From assembly GCF_000292525.1 (NCBI RefSeq), contig NZ_AEYF01000039.1, positions 119,534 to 183,533 of the forward strand: a stretch of DNA of 64,000 nucleotides. The letters run 5' to 3'. Position numbers and translations under genes: made by a program. Within the stretch, counting starts at the first letter, position 1. Each line of letters begins with the position of its first letter. Below are positions 24,056-32,311 of this stretch, one piece after another. A model generated the notes under the pieces. It made no database searches. It worked only from the letters and a program-made list of their open reading frames with translations, and was not told the DNA's origin. Origin of the DNA: Rhizobium sp. CCGE 510. Its GTDB lineage: Bacteria > Pseudomonadota > Alphaproteobacteria > Rhizobiales > Rhizobiaceae.

Positions 24056-25039
24056 ATGGCAGGTGAAACGGTTCTTGTCGTCGGCGGCGCCGGCTATATC
24101 GGCTCGCATACGTGCCTCGATCTGGCGAACAAGGGCTATAAGCCTGTCGTCTTCGATAATTTTTCGAACGGCCATCGCGAGTTCGTCAAATGGGGTCCGG
24201 CCGAGGAAGGCGATATTCGTGATCGCGCCCGGCTGGACGAGGTGCTGGCCAAGCACAAGCCCGCGGCGATCCTGCATTTCGCGGCGCTGATCGAGGTCGG
24301 CGAATCGGTGAAGGATCCGGTTTCCTTCTATGAGAACAATGTGATCGGCACTTTGACGCTGCTTTCGGCGGCTCAGGCGGCCGGTATCAACGCCTTCGTC
24401 TTCTCCTCCACCTGCGCGACCTACGGTCTGCCGCAGAGCGTGCCGCTCGACGAAACCCACCGGCAGGTGCCGATCAATCCCTACGGGCGGACGAAATATA
24501 TCGTCGAGCAAGCGCTTGCCGACTACGATCAGTACAGGAGCCTGCGCTCGGTGGTGCTGCGTTATTTCAATGCGGCGGGCGCTGATTTCGAAGGCCGGAT
24601 CGGCGAATGGCACCAGCCGGAGACGCATGCGATACCGCTGGCGATCGACGCTGCACTCGGCCGCCGCCAGGGCTTCAAGGTGTTCGGCAGCGATTACGAG
24701 ACACGCGACGGCACCTGCGTGCGCGACTATATCCACGTGCTGGATCTTGCCGATGCGCATGTGCGCGCCGTCGAATATCTGCTGAGAGGCGGCGATTCCG
24801 TCGCGCTCAACCTCGGCACCGGCACCGGCACCACGGTCAGGGAATTGCTCGGCGCGATCGAGGATGTGTCGAACCGGCCTTTCCCGGTCGACTATATCGG
24901 CCGGCGCGAAGGCGATTCGCATACGCTGGTCGCCAATAACGACAAGGCGCGCGATGTGCTCGGCTGGGTGCCGCAGTATGATCTCAGTCAGATCATCCGT
25001 TCCGCCTGGAACTGGCATGCCAAAACCAACCAGCACTGA
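24056..25039 (+). CDS. galE: UDP-glucose 4-epimerase
   Basis: 327 aa short-chain dehydrogenase-type enzyme. The NAD-binding GGAGYIGSHTCLDL lies at about residues 8-21; SSTCATYGLP holds the catalytic serine or threonine and NPYGRTKYIVEQ the Y-x3-K pair. C-terminal GTGTGTTVREL and VDYIGRREGDSHTLVANNDKARDVLGW bind the UDP-sugar. It interconverts UDP-glucose and UDP-galactose for polysaccharide and LPS synthesis. Three CGTCTA repeats lie upstream (24004-24033). Its last 23 bp overlap the start of the next gene. Confidence 0.93.
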   Translation: MAGETVLVVGGAGYIGSHTCLDLANKGYKPVVFDNFSNGHREFVKWGPAEEGDIRDRARLDEVLAKHKPAAILHFAALIEVGESVKDPVSFYENNVIGTLTLLSAAQAAGINAFVFSSTCATYGLPQSVPLDETHRQVPINPYGRTKYIVEQALADYDQYRSLRSVVLRYFNAAGADFEGRIGEWHQPETHAIPLAIDAALGRRQGFKVFGSDYETRDGTCVRDYIHVLDLADAHVRAVEYLLRGGDSVALNLGTGTGTTVRELLGAIEDVSNRPFPVDYIGRREGDSHTLVANNDKARDVLGWVPQYDLSQIIRSAWNWHAKTNQH

Positions 25040-26573
25040 GCCCAGAATAGAGAAGGGCCGCCGGCCGAATATCCTGCTGATCACGGCGGACCAGTGGCGT
25101 GGCGATTGCCTGTCGGCTGTCGGTCATCCTTGCGTGAAAACGCCCAATGTCGATGCGCTGGCGCGCCAGGGCACGCTCTTCCGGCGGCACTATGCCGGTG
25201 CGGCGCCCTGCTCGCCGGCGCGGGCGACGCTCTATACCGGCCTCTACCAGATGAACCATCGCGTCTGCCGCAATGGTTCGCCGCTCGATGCCCGCTTCGA
25301 CAATCTGGCGCTGGCCGCCCGACGGGCGGGATACGACCCGACGCTGTTCGGCTATACGGATACGGCGCCCGATCCGCGCGGGATGGATGCCGATGATCCG
25401 CATCTGACGAGTTATGAAGGCGTGTTGCCGGGCTTTACCTCACGCCAATTGTTGCCGGAGCATGAAAGACAGTGGCTCTCCTGGCTGAGGTCGCGCGGCC
25501 ATCAGGACGCCGTCAGCCGCGACATCCATATTCCCGTCGGCGCGCGGGCCGGCGACATTTCCGATGCGGCGCCGGCCTATTCCAGCGACGAGACTCAGAC
25601 GGCGTTCCTGGCCGGCGAGTTTATTCGCTGGCTCGGCGAACAGGACAGGCCGTGGTTTGCGCATGTCTCGTTCTTGCGGCCACATCCGCCATTTTCGGTG
25701 CCGGAACCGTTCAACCGGATGTTCAAGCCGGGCGAGGGACCGGCTTTTGCGCGCGCGGAAAACCGCCAGGCGGAACAGGCCGCGCATCCCTATCTGGCTT
25801 ACGCCATGCCGGGCTCCGACAAAGGCAGTTTCATCCATGGGGCGACGGGACCGCTCAGCGACTGGAACGGCGAGGATTTCGCCGCGATCCGGGCGATCTA
25901 TTATGGGATGATAGCAGAGGTCGATGCGCAGCTCGGCCGCATCTGGCAGGCCCTGAAGGATGCGGGTGCCTGGGACGATACGCTCATCGTCTTCACCTCC
26001 GACCATGCGGAGATGGCGGGCGATCACTGGACGCTGGGGAAAGGCGGCTTTTTCGACGGCAGCTACCATATTCCGCTTGTCATTCGCGATCCCGCAAGCG
26101 GTGCAGCGGGCGGGGTCGTCGAGGATTTCACCAGTGCCGCGGATATATTTCCGACCCTTTGCCAAAGGCTCGGCATCGAAGCGAAGAACGGCCTCGACGG
26201 GCGGTCGCTGACGCCGTTTGTCGACGGCGGGAGCGGACAGGGCTGGCGGGACGCGGCATTTTGGGAATTCGATTTCCGCGATATCGCCGCGGGCGAGGCG
26301 GAGCGGCATTTCGGGCTCCAATCCAATCAATGCAATCTGGCAGTGATCCGCGATGCGCGGTTCAAATATGTGCATTTTGCCGGCTTGCCGCCGCTGCTCT
26401 TCAATCTCAGCGACGATCCGATGGAGCTCGACAATGTCGCGGCGGATCCGGCCTATGCGGCGATACGGCTCGAGTATGCCGAAAGACTGCTGTCGCTCCG
26501 GGCTCGGCATCTCGATCAGACGCTCGCCTATACCGAGCTGACGGAAAAAGGGCCGGTGACGCGCCGGCCCTGA
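25017..26573 (+). CDS. Sulfatase-superfamily hydrolase, phosphonate monoester hydrolase-like
   Basis: 518 aa from ATG 25017. It closely follows the layout of the Rhizobium phosphonate monoester hydrolase (about 514 aa): RRPNILLITADQWRGD with metal ligand D25, PCSPARATLYTGLYQMNHR with the C-x-P-x-R formylglycine motif (C65), HVSFLRPHPPFSVPEPFNRMF, TSDHAEMAGDH with the second metal pair, and FKYVHFAGLPPLLFNLSDDP near the end. C65 would be oxidised to formylglycine. Such enzymes cleave phosphonate monoesters, phosphodiesters or sulfates promiscuously. It is cytoplasmic (no signal peptide) and may be translated together with galE. Confidence 0.85.
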   Translation: MPKPTSTEPRIEKGRRPNILLITADQWRGDCLSAVGHPCVKTPNVDALARQGTLFRRHYAGAAPCSPARATLYTGLYQMNHRVCRNGSPLDARFDNLALAARRAGYDPTLFGYTDTAPDPRGMDADDPHLTSYEGVLPGFTSRQLLPEHERQWLSWLRSRGHQDAVSRDIHIPVGARAGDISDAAPAYSSDETQTAFLAGEFIRWLGEQDRPWFAHVSFLRPHPPFSVPEPFNRMFKPGEGPAFARAENRQAEQAAHPYLAYAMPGSDKGSFIHGATGPLSDWNGEDFAAIRAIYYGMIAEVDAQLGRIWQALKDAGAWDDTLIVFTSDHAEMAGDHWTLGKGGFFDGSYHIPLVIRDPASGAAGGVVEDFTSAADIFPTLCQRLGIEAKNGLDGRSLTPFVDGGSGQGWRDAAFWEFDFRDIAAGEAERHFGLQSNQCNLAVIRDARFKYVHFAGLPPLLFNLSDDPMELDNVAADPAYAAIRLEYAERLLSLRARHLDQTLAYTELTEKGPVTRRP

Positions 26574-26584
26574 CTCCTTTTTAC
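26550..26584. terminator. Bidirectional terminator spanning a stop codon
   Basis: GGGCCGG (26550-26556) and CCGGCCC (26564-26570) form a 7-bp GC stem with a 7-nt loop. CTCCTTTTTA follows on the plus strand, and the minus strand continues with TTTTTCC. It overlaps the end of the hydrolase gene and also serves the convergent DUF1993 gene. Confidence 0.7.
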
Positions 26585-27078
26585 CCGAGATAATCGCGCT
26601 TACCGATCGGCGCACCCTGGTTGCGCAGGATGGCGTGGGCCGTCGTGACGTGGAAATAGAAGTTCGGCAGGGCGAAGGCGGTGACATATTCGCTGCCTGG
26701 GAGCACGATGCCGCTCTTGCCCGGCAAGGTGATCTCACGGCTTTCCGTGGCCTCCAGCGCGTCTTGCGAGAAGCTGGCGAGATAGGCATCGGTCTTTGCC
26801 AGGCGCTCGCGCAGATCGTCGAACGTCTTTTCGTTGTCCTCGAATTTCGGAGCGTCGGTGCCGGTCAGGCGGGCGAGGGCGAATTTGGCGCTGTCGCTCG
26901 CGCGTTGATACTGGCCGGAAAGCGGCAGCATGTCGGGCGCGAGGCGAGCGGCGACCAAGATGGCAGGATCGATATTCTTTTCCTTCGCATAGGCTTCGGC
27001 CTTGTCGAGGTAGGTTTTCAGGCTGGCAAGGCCGCGCTGAAACATCGGAACGGTGAGGCGATACATCGAAATGGACAT
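26581..27078 (-). CDS. DUF1993 domain protein
   Basis: 165 aa from ATG 27078, with GGAGACAGGA upstream. It begins MSISMYRLTVPMFQRGLASLKTYLDKAEAYA and has LAPDMLPLSGQYQRASDSAKFALARLTG and FALPNFYFHVTTAHAILRNQGAPIGKRDYLG, the hallmarks of DUF1993, a four-helix DinB-like family. The last histidine pair (HVTTAH) may correspond to metal ligands of DinB-like proteins. Function unknown. Confidence 0.85.
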   Translation of the reverse strand: MSISMYRLTVPMFQRGLASLKTYLDKAEAYAKEKNIDPAILVAARLAPDMLPLSGQYQRASDSAKFALARLTGTDAPKFEDNEKTFDDLRERLAKTDAYLASFSQDALEATESREITLPGKSGIVLPGSEYVTAFALPNFYFHVTTAHAILRNQGAPIGKRDYLG

Positions 27079-27404
27079 TGGTCCTGTCTCCAAAATCTTC
27101 AAATAATCCGGCCACGGCGAGAGATCGAAGGCGCCTGCGGCCGCGAGCCTGTCTTCGACCCTGCCATAGATGGATGCTCTCTTCGTCTTTCACAATGCGG
27201 GGGATTGCAGGCTCGCCGCTAAAGAGGCTTGACGTTGTTTCCAGAAAATGGAATGAATATTCCGAAGAGCGGATTTGACGGTTTGTTTGTTCCGTTTTTG
27301 GGGCGCTGCAGGAGAGCGGCGCGGGGAATTTCGGCTTCAAGGCAATGCCTGGAGCTCCGGCGTGAGGAGGGTGCAGCCGGGCACCGCTTTGTGGAGGAAG
27401 TGAA
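27079..27404. other. Divergent control region, DUF1993 and sugar ABC operon
   Basis: 326 bp with no gene. It holds the GGAA-N6-TTCC site at 27250-27263 and two purine-rich Shine-Dalgarno-like stretches (GAGGAGGG near 27364 and GGAGGAAG near 27393), the second directly in front of the binding-protein gene. No clear sigma-70 promoter was identified. Confidence 0.5.
27250..27263. promoter_or_regulatory. Possible IolR-type operator (GGAA-N6-TTCC)
   Basis: GGAATGAATATTCC is a dyad GGAA-TGAATA-TTCC located 142 bp before the binding-protein start. From memory, the rhizobial inositol repressor IolR (RpiR family) recognises GGAA-N6-TTCC. One such short match could arise by chance. Confidence 0.45.
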
Positions 27405-28334
27405 ATGAAAAAGTTTATCCTGGGCACTGCGATGGCGCTCGTCATGTCGACGGCGGTCCACGCGGAAACCGTCGGCGTCTCGATGGCGAAATTCGACGAC
27501 AACTTTCTGACGGTTCTGCGCAACGGCATGACCGATTATGCCAAGACGCTGAGCGGTGTGACGCTGCAGGTCGAAGACGCACAGAACGACGTTTCCAAGC
27601 AGCAGAGCCAGATCCAGAATTTCATCGCCTCCAAGGTCGATGCAATCATCGTCAACCCCGTCGATACCGATGCGACCACGGCAATGTCGAAGCTCGCCGC
27701 CGATGCCGGCATTCCGCTGGTCTATGTCAACCGTCAGCCGGTCAATGTCGACACGCTGCCGGAGAAGCAGGCCTTCGTCGCATCCAACGAGCAGGAATCC
27801 GGCACGCTGGAAACCAAGGAAGTCTGCCGCATTCTCGGCGGCAAGGGCAAGGCCGTGGTGATCATGGGCGAGCTTTCCAACCAGGCTGCGCGCATGCGCA
27901 CCCAGGACGTCCATGACGTTGTCAGGACCGACGAATGCAAGGGTCTGGAAATCGTCGAAGAGCAGACGGCCAACTGGGATCGCACCCAGGGCGCCGACCT
28001 GATGGCCAACTGGCTCTCCAGCGGCATCGAATTCGACGCCGTGATTTCCAACAACGACGAAATGGCGATCGGCGCGATCCAGGCACTGAAGGCAGCCGGC
28101 AAAGACATGACCAAGGTCGTCGTCGGCGGTGTCGACGCCACGCAGGATGCGCTTGCCGCCATGCAGGCCGGCGATCTCGATGTCACGGTGTTCCAGGACG
28201 CGGCCGGCCAGGGCAAGGGTTCGCTCGATGCAGCCCTTAAGATCGCCAAGGGCGAAAAGGTCGAGAAGAAGGTTTATATTCCCTTCCAGCTCGTCACCCC
28301 TGCCAACGTCAAGGACTTCGTCACCAAGAACTGA
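27405..28334 (+). CDS. CUT2 sugar ABC transporter substrate-binding protein, myo-inositol type
   Basis: 309 aa with a signal peptide (MKKFILGTAMALVMSTAVHA). The mature protein has the ribose-type periplasmic binding fold: VGVSMAKFDDNFLTVLRNGM, VDAIIVNPVDTDATTAMSKLA, AGIPLVYVNRQP, DAVISNNDEMAIGAIQALK and VVVGGVDATQDALAAM. The FDDNFLTVLRN, VNPVDTDAT and YIPFQLVTPANVKDFV motifs match what I recall for the S. meliloti inositol-binding protein IbpA, so myo-inositol is the favoured ligand, with other sugars not excluded. GGAGGAAG precedes the ATG. First gene of a three-gene operon. Confidence 0.85.
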   Translation: MKKFILGTAMALVMSTAVHAETVGVSMAKFDDNFLTVLRNGMTDYAKTLSGVTLQVEDAQNDVSKQQSQIQNFIASKVDAIIVNPVDTDATTAMSKLAADAGIPLVYVNRQPVNVDTLPEKQAFVASNEQESGTLETKEVCRILGGKGKAVVIMGELSNQAARMRTQDVHDVVRTDECKGLEIVEEQTANWDRTQGADLMANWLSSGIEFDAVISNNDEMAIGAIQALKAAGKDMTKVVVGGVDATQDALAAMQAGDLDVTVFQDAAGQGKGSLDAALKIAKGEKVEKKVYIPFQLVTPANVKDFVTKN

Positions 28335-28402
28335 GGCGAACGCCAGGGAGGATGCGGGCAAAACCCGCGTCCTTTCGCCTGTCCGTATCCGGAGGAGATG
28401 AT

Positions 28403-29944
28403 ATGGCCGTCAGCCCGACAACCATGGCCGCCGTGCGTGCAAGCGGCGCAGTCCCGAATGCGGAATATCTGTTGAGCGCCGAGGGCGTTCGTAAGGAATT
28501 TCCGGGTGTCGTCGCCCTCGACGACGTACAGTTCCGGCTGAAGCGCGCCTCCGTGCATGCGCTGATGGGCGAAAACGGCGCCGGTAAATCGACGCTGATG
28601 AAGATCCTTGCCGGCATCTACATACCCGACAAAGGCGATATCCGCCTGAAAGGCATCGAGATCCAGCTGAAATCTCCGCTCGACGCGCTGGAGAACGGCA
28701 TTGCTATGATCCATCAGGAACTGAACCTGATGCCGTTCATGACGGTGGCGGAAAATATCTGGATCCGCCGCGAACCGAAGAACCGCTTCGGTTTCGTCGA
28801 TCACGGCGTCATGCATCGCATGACCGAGGAGCTGTTTACCCGGCTCAATATATCGATCGACCCCGAGATCGAGGTCCGCCACCTGTCGGTCGCCAACCGG
28901 CAGATGGTCGAGATCGCCAAGGCGGTTTCCTATAATTCCGATGTGCTGATCATGGACGAGCCGACTTCGGCGCTGACCGAGCGCGAGGTCGAGCATCTTT
29001 TCCGCATTATCCGCGATCTCAGATCTCAGGGCATTGGCATCGTCTACATCACCCACAAGATGAACGAGCTTTTCGAGATCGCCGACGAGTTCTCGGTGTT
29101 TCGTGACGGCCGCTATATCGGCACGCATGCCTCGACCGACGTGACCCGCGACGACATCATCCGGATGATGGTCGGGCGCGAGATCACCCAGATGTTTCCG
29201 AAAGAAGACGTGCCGATCGGCGAGGTCATGCTGTCCGTCAAGGATCTTTGCCTCAACGGCGTCTTTAAGAACGTCTCCTTCGAGGTGAGGGCGGGCGAGA
29301 TCCTCGGGGTGGCGGGCCTTGTTGGTTCCGGGCGGTCGAATGTCGCCGAAACGCTGTTCGGCGTGACCCCGGCAAGCTCCGGCTCGATCGAACTCTACGG
29401 CAAGCCGGTGACGATTTCTTCGCCGACCGAGGCCATCCGCCATCAGATGGCCTTCCTGACCGAGGACCGCAAGGACACCGGCTGTCTGTTGATCCTCGAT
29501 ATTCTCGAGAACATGCAGATCGCCGTTCTCCAGGACAGATATGTCAAGGGTGGTTTCGTGCAGCAGGGCGCCATCGAGGCGACCTGCGAAGACATGGCAA
29601 AAAAGCTCCGCGTGAAAACGCCTAATCTTTACGAGCGGGTGGAAAATCTTTCCGGCGGCAATCAGCAGAAGGTGCTGATCGGGCGCTGGCTGCTCACCAA
29701 TCCGCGGATCCTCATTCTCGACGAGCCGACGCGCGGCATCGATGTCGGCGCCAAGGCGGAAATCCACCGGCTGGTGACGGAGATGGCGCGAAACGGCGTC
29801 GCCGTCATCATGATTTCGTCCGAGATGCCCGAGGTTCTCGGGATGAGCGACCGCATCATGGTCATGCATGAGGGACGCGTGACCGGTTTCCTCAATCGCG
29901 ATGAAGCAACGCAGATCAAGGTGATGGAGCTGGCTGCGCAGTGA
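28403..29944 (+). CDS. CUT2 sugar ABC transporter ATP-binding protein
   Basis: 513 aa from ATG 28403 after GGAGGAG. Two fused ABC domains: the first has Walker A GENGAGKSTLMK, the signature LSVANRQMVEIAKA and Walker B VLIMDEPTSALT; the second has a degenerate Walker A (GLVGSGRSNVAETL), but an intact LSGGNQQKVLIGRWLL and ILILDEPTRGIDVG. This is the RbsA/XylG/IatA arrangement in which the second site is usually hydrolysis-poor. It lies between the binding protein and permease genes. Confidence 0.93.
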   Translation: MAVSPTTMAAVRASGAVPNAEYLLSAEGVRKEFPGVVALDDVQFRLKRASVHALMGENGAGKSTLMKILAGIYIPDKGDIRLKGIEIQLKSPLDALENGIAMIHQELNLMPFMTVAENIWIRREPKNRFGFVDHGVMHRMTEELFTRLNISIDPEIEVRHLSVANRQMVEIAKAVSYNSDVLIMDEPTSALTEREVEHLFRIIRDLRSQGIGIVYITHKMNELFEIADEFSVFRDGRYIGTHASTDVTRDDIIRMMVGREITQMFPKEDVPIGEVMLSVKDLCLNGVFKNVSFEVRAGEILGVAGLVGSGRSNVAETLFGVTPASSGSIELYGKPVTISSPTEAIRHQMAFLTEDRKDTGCLLILDILENMQIAVLQDRYVKGGFVQQGAIEATCEDMAKKLRVKTPNLYERVENLSGGNQQKVLIGRWLLTNPRILILDEPTRGIDVGAKAEIHRLVTEMARNGVAVIMISSEMPEVLGMSDRIMVMHEGRVTGFLNRDEATQIKVMELAAQ

Positions 29945-29978
29945 TGCGCCGCCCGCGATCGCCCAAGGGAGGTTTGAC

Positions 29979-31004
29979 ATGAGTACCAAGGCAGCAGAGG
30001 GCGCGGCTCCGCTCGCAACCCGGCAAAGGCGGCGGCGCCTACCGACTGAGCTCAGCATTTTCCTCGTGCTCGTCGGCATCGCGCTGATCTACGAAGTGCT
30101 CGGCTGGGTGTTCATCGGCCAAAGCTTCCTGATGAATTCGCAGCGTCTGACGATCATGATCCTGCAAGTCTCGGTGATCGGCATCATCGCCGTCGGCGTC
30201 ACGCAGGTGATCATCACCGGCGGCATCGATCTTTCGTCGGGCTCGGTCGTCGGCATGACGGCGATGATCGCAACAAGCTTCGCCCAGTCGTCGACCTGGG
30301 GACGGGCGGTCTTTCCCTCGCTGACCGACTTGCCGGCTTTCGTGCCGATCGTGGTCGGCTTGCTGATCGGGGCCGCGGCGGGTCTCGCGAACGGCGCGCT
30401 CATCGCCTACACGAAGATCCCGCCGTTCATCGCAACACTCGGCATGTTCGTTTCGGCCCGCGGTGTGGCGAAGTGGTATACCAAGGGACAGCCGGTTTCC
30501 GGGATCACCGAGCAGTTTCACTTCATCGGAACCAAGGCCTGGCCGGTCGTCGTCTTCCTGGTCGTTGCGCTGATCTTTCACATCGCGCTGCGTTACACCC
30601 GCTACGGAAAATTCACCTATGCCATCGGCGCCAACCCGCAAGCGGCGCGCGTTTCCGGCATCAATATCGAGGCGCATCTCGTCAAGGTCTATGTGATTGC
30701 CGGATTGCTTGCCGGCCTTGCCGGTATCGTCACGGCGGCACGCGCGGAAACCGCACAGGCAAGCATGGGCGTCGGCTATGAACTCGATGCGATCGCGGCG
30801 ACTGTCATCGGCGGCACCTCGCTGACCGGCGGCGTCGGGCGCATTACCGGCACCGTCATCGGCACCATCATCCTCGGAGTCATGACCTCCGGCTTCACGT
30901 TCCTCAGGATCGACGCCTACTACCAGGAGATCGTCAAGGGTCTGATCATCGTCGCGGCTGTGGTCATCGACGTCTACAGACAGAAGAAGCGCCGCAAGCA
31001 CTGA
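29979..31004 (+). CDS. CUT2 sugar ABC transporter permease
   Basis: 341 aa with eight to ten membrane helices. Typical RbsC/XylH-type motifs: VGVTQVIITGGIDLSSGSVVGM, AYTKIPPFIATLGMF, YAIGANPQAARVSGINIEAHLVKVY and AIAATVIGGTSLTGGVGRITGTVIG. Basic C-terminus KKRRKH faces the cytoplasm. It completes the binding protein-ATPase-permease order and is followed by an intrinsic terminator. Confidence 0.93.
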   Translation: MSTKAAEGAAPLATRQRRRRLPTELSIFLVLVGIALIYEVLGWVFIGQSFLMNSQRLTIMILQVSVIGIIAVGVTQVIITGGIDLSSGSVVGMTAMIATSFAQSSTWGRAVFPSLTDLPAFVPIVVGLLIGAAAGLANGALIAYTKIPPFIATLGMFVSARGVAKWYTKGQPVSGITEQFHFIGTKAWPVVVFLVVALIFHIALRYTRYGKFTYAIGANPQAARVSGINIEAHLVKVYVIAGLLAGLAGIVTAARAETAQASMGVGYELDAIAATVIGGTSLTGGVGRITGTVIGTIILGVMTSGFTFLRIDAYYQEIVKGLIIVAAVVIDVYRQKKRRKH

Positions 31005-31033
31005 TTTCAAATGGTGCGATCCGATGGTTTTTG

Positions 31034-31061
31034 CGGGGGCTTCGGCCCCCGTTCCGTTTTT
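31034..31061 (+). terminator. Terminator of the sugar ABC operon
   Basis: CGGGGGC (31034-31040), loop TTCG, GCCCCCG (31045-31051), then TTCCGTTTTTA. The stable tetraloop and T-run, 30 bp after the permease stop, are textbook. Confidence 0.85.
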
Positions 31062-31152
31062 AGAGCATGAGGACGGAATTTATAAAAAAGAGGTGGCGAA
31101 TTCCGTCAGCTTTTCTATTCTGGTCTTCCGCTCGGGCAGCGCAGGAAGATAG

Positions 31153-32211
31153 ATGCAATTCGTATTTGACGGTCACAACGACGTTCTCCTTCGACTTTGG
31201 ACACATTCAAGAGACGGTAGCGACCCAATCGCGGAATTCGCAGACGGCACCACCGTCGGCCATATCGATGCACGTCGAGCCAGAGAGGGCGGACTTTCGG
31301 GCGGTCTCTGCGCCATCTATATTCCCTCGGGCGATCTCGTCTTCGCCGATCCGGATGCCGATGGCCGCTATATCACGCCGATGGCGGCCCCTCTCGATCC
31401 GCTGCCTTCCCTTGCCATTGCCAACGAAATGGCGGCGATCGCGCTGCGGCTCGACCAGGCGGGTGCCTGGCGGCTCTGCCGGACGGTGAAAGATATCCGC
31501 GGCGCCATGGTCGACGATATTTTTGCCGCCGTCATGCACATGGAAGGCTGCGAGGCGATTGGTGCGGATCTTTCGGCGCTCGAGGTGTTTTATGCGGCGG
31601 GGCTGCGGTCGCTCGGGCCAGTCTGGAGCCGGCACAATGTCTTCGGCTACGGCGTACCCTTCGCCTTCCCGATGTCGCCGGACACGGCGCCCGGCCTCAC
31701 CGATGCCGGGTTTGCGCTGGTGAGGGAATGCAATCGCCTCGGCATTCTGGTCGACCTTGCCCATATCACCGAGAAGGGGTTCTGGGACATAGCGAAGACG
31801 ACGGACAAGCCGCTGGTCGCCAGCCATTCCAACGCCCATGCGCTGACGCCGGTCGCGCGCAATCTGACGGACAGACAGCTCGATGCAATCCGCGAAAGCC
31901 GCGGGCTCGTCGGTATCAACTATGCCACCGCCATGCTGCGTGCCGACGGCCGCTCGGACGGCGATACGCCGCTGGCCGACATGATCCGCCACATCGACTA
32001 TCTGGTGAACCGCATCGGCATCGACTGCGTCGGCCTCGGATCGGACTTCGACGGCGCCACCATTCCGGAGGAAATCGGCGATGCAAGCGGCAATCAGAAG
32101 CTGATTGCCGCTCTCAGGGAGGTTGGTTATGGTGAGGCCGATCTCACGAAACTTGCCCGTGAAAATTGGCTTCGCATTCTCGCGCAAGCCTGGCGGGAGG
32201 ACGACGCCTAA
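31153..32211 (+). CDS. Membrane dipeptidase family (M19) metallopeptidase
   Basis: 352 aa, start ATG 31153 after AGGAAGAT. M19 zinc-site motifs are present: FDGHNDVLLRLW (H-x-D), HMEGCEAIG (bridging glutamate), LVDLAHITEKGFWDIA and VASHSNAHALTPVARNLTDRQLDAI (two histidines), and GLGSDFDGATIPEEIGD near the end. These enzymes hydrolyse dipeptides, including those with D-residues. There is no signal peptide, so it acts in the cytoplasm. Its placement directly ahead of a peptide ABC transporter suggests cleavage of the imported peptide. Confidence 0.9.
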   Translation: MQFVFDGHNDVLLRLWTHSRDGSDPIAEFADGTTVGHIDARRAREGGLSGGLCAIYIPSGDLVFADPDADGRYITPMAAPLDPLPSLAIANEMAAIALRLDQAGAWRLCRTVKDIRGAMVDDIFAAVMHMEGCEAIGADLSALEVFYAAGLRSLGPVWSRHNVFGYGVPFAFPMSPDTAPGLTDAGFALVRECNRLGILVDLAHITEKGFWDIAKTTDKPLVASHSNAHALTPVARNLTDRQLDAIRESRGLVGINYATAMLRADGRSDGDTPLADMIRHIDYLVNRIGIDCVGLGSDFDGATIPEEIGDASGNQKLIAALREVGYGEADLTKLARENWLRILAQAWREDDA

Positions 32212-32311
32212 AGTGCTGCGCGCCTCTGGACGCGCGAAGAACTGACAATAGTTTTAATGGGGCGTGACCGATAAAACGCTTCGTAATCAATTAAGAACAG
32301 GGGAACAAACT

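Noticed and set aside
27219..28361. Long minus-strand reading frame antisense to the CUT2 binding-protein gene
   Set aside because: It is the exact shadow of a well-supported gene in GC-rich DNA and has no family motif.
28274..30079. 601-codon minus-strand frame antisense to the CUT2 ATPase gene
   Set aside because: Composition (His, Asp and Arg rich) is typical of an antisense frame over an ABC gene; no ribosome-binding site or domain.
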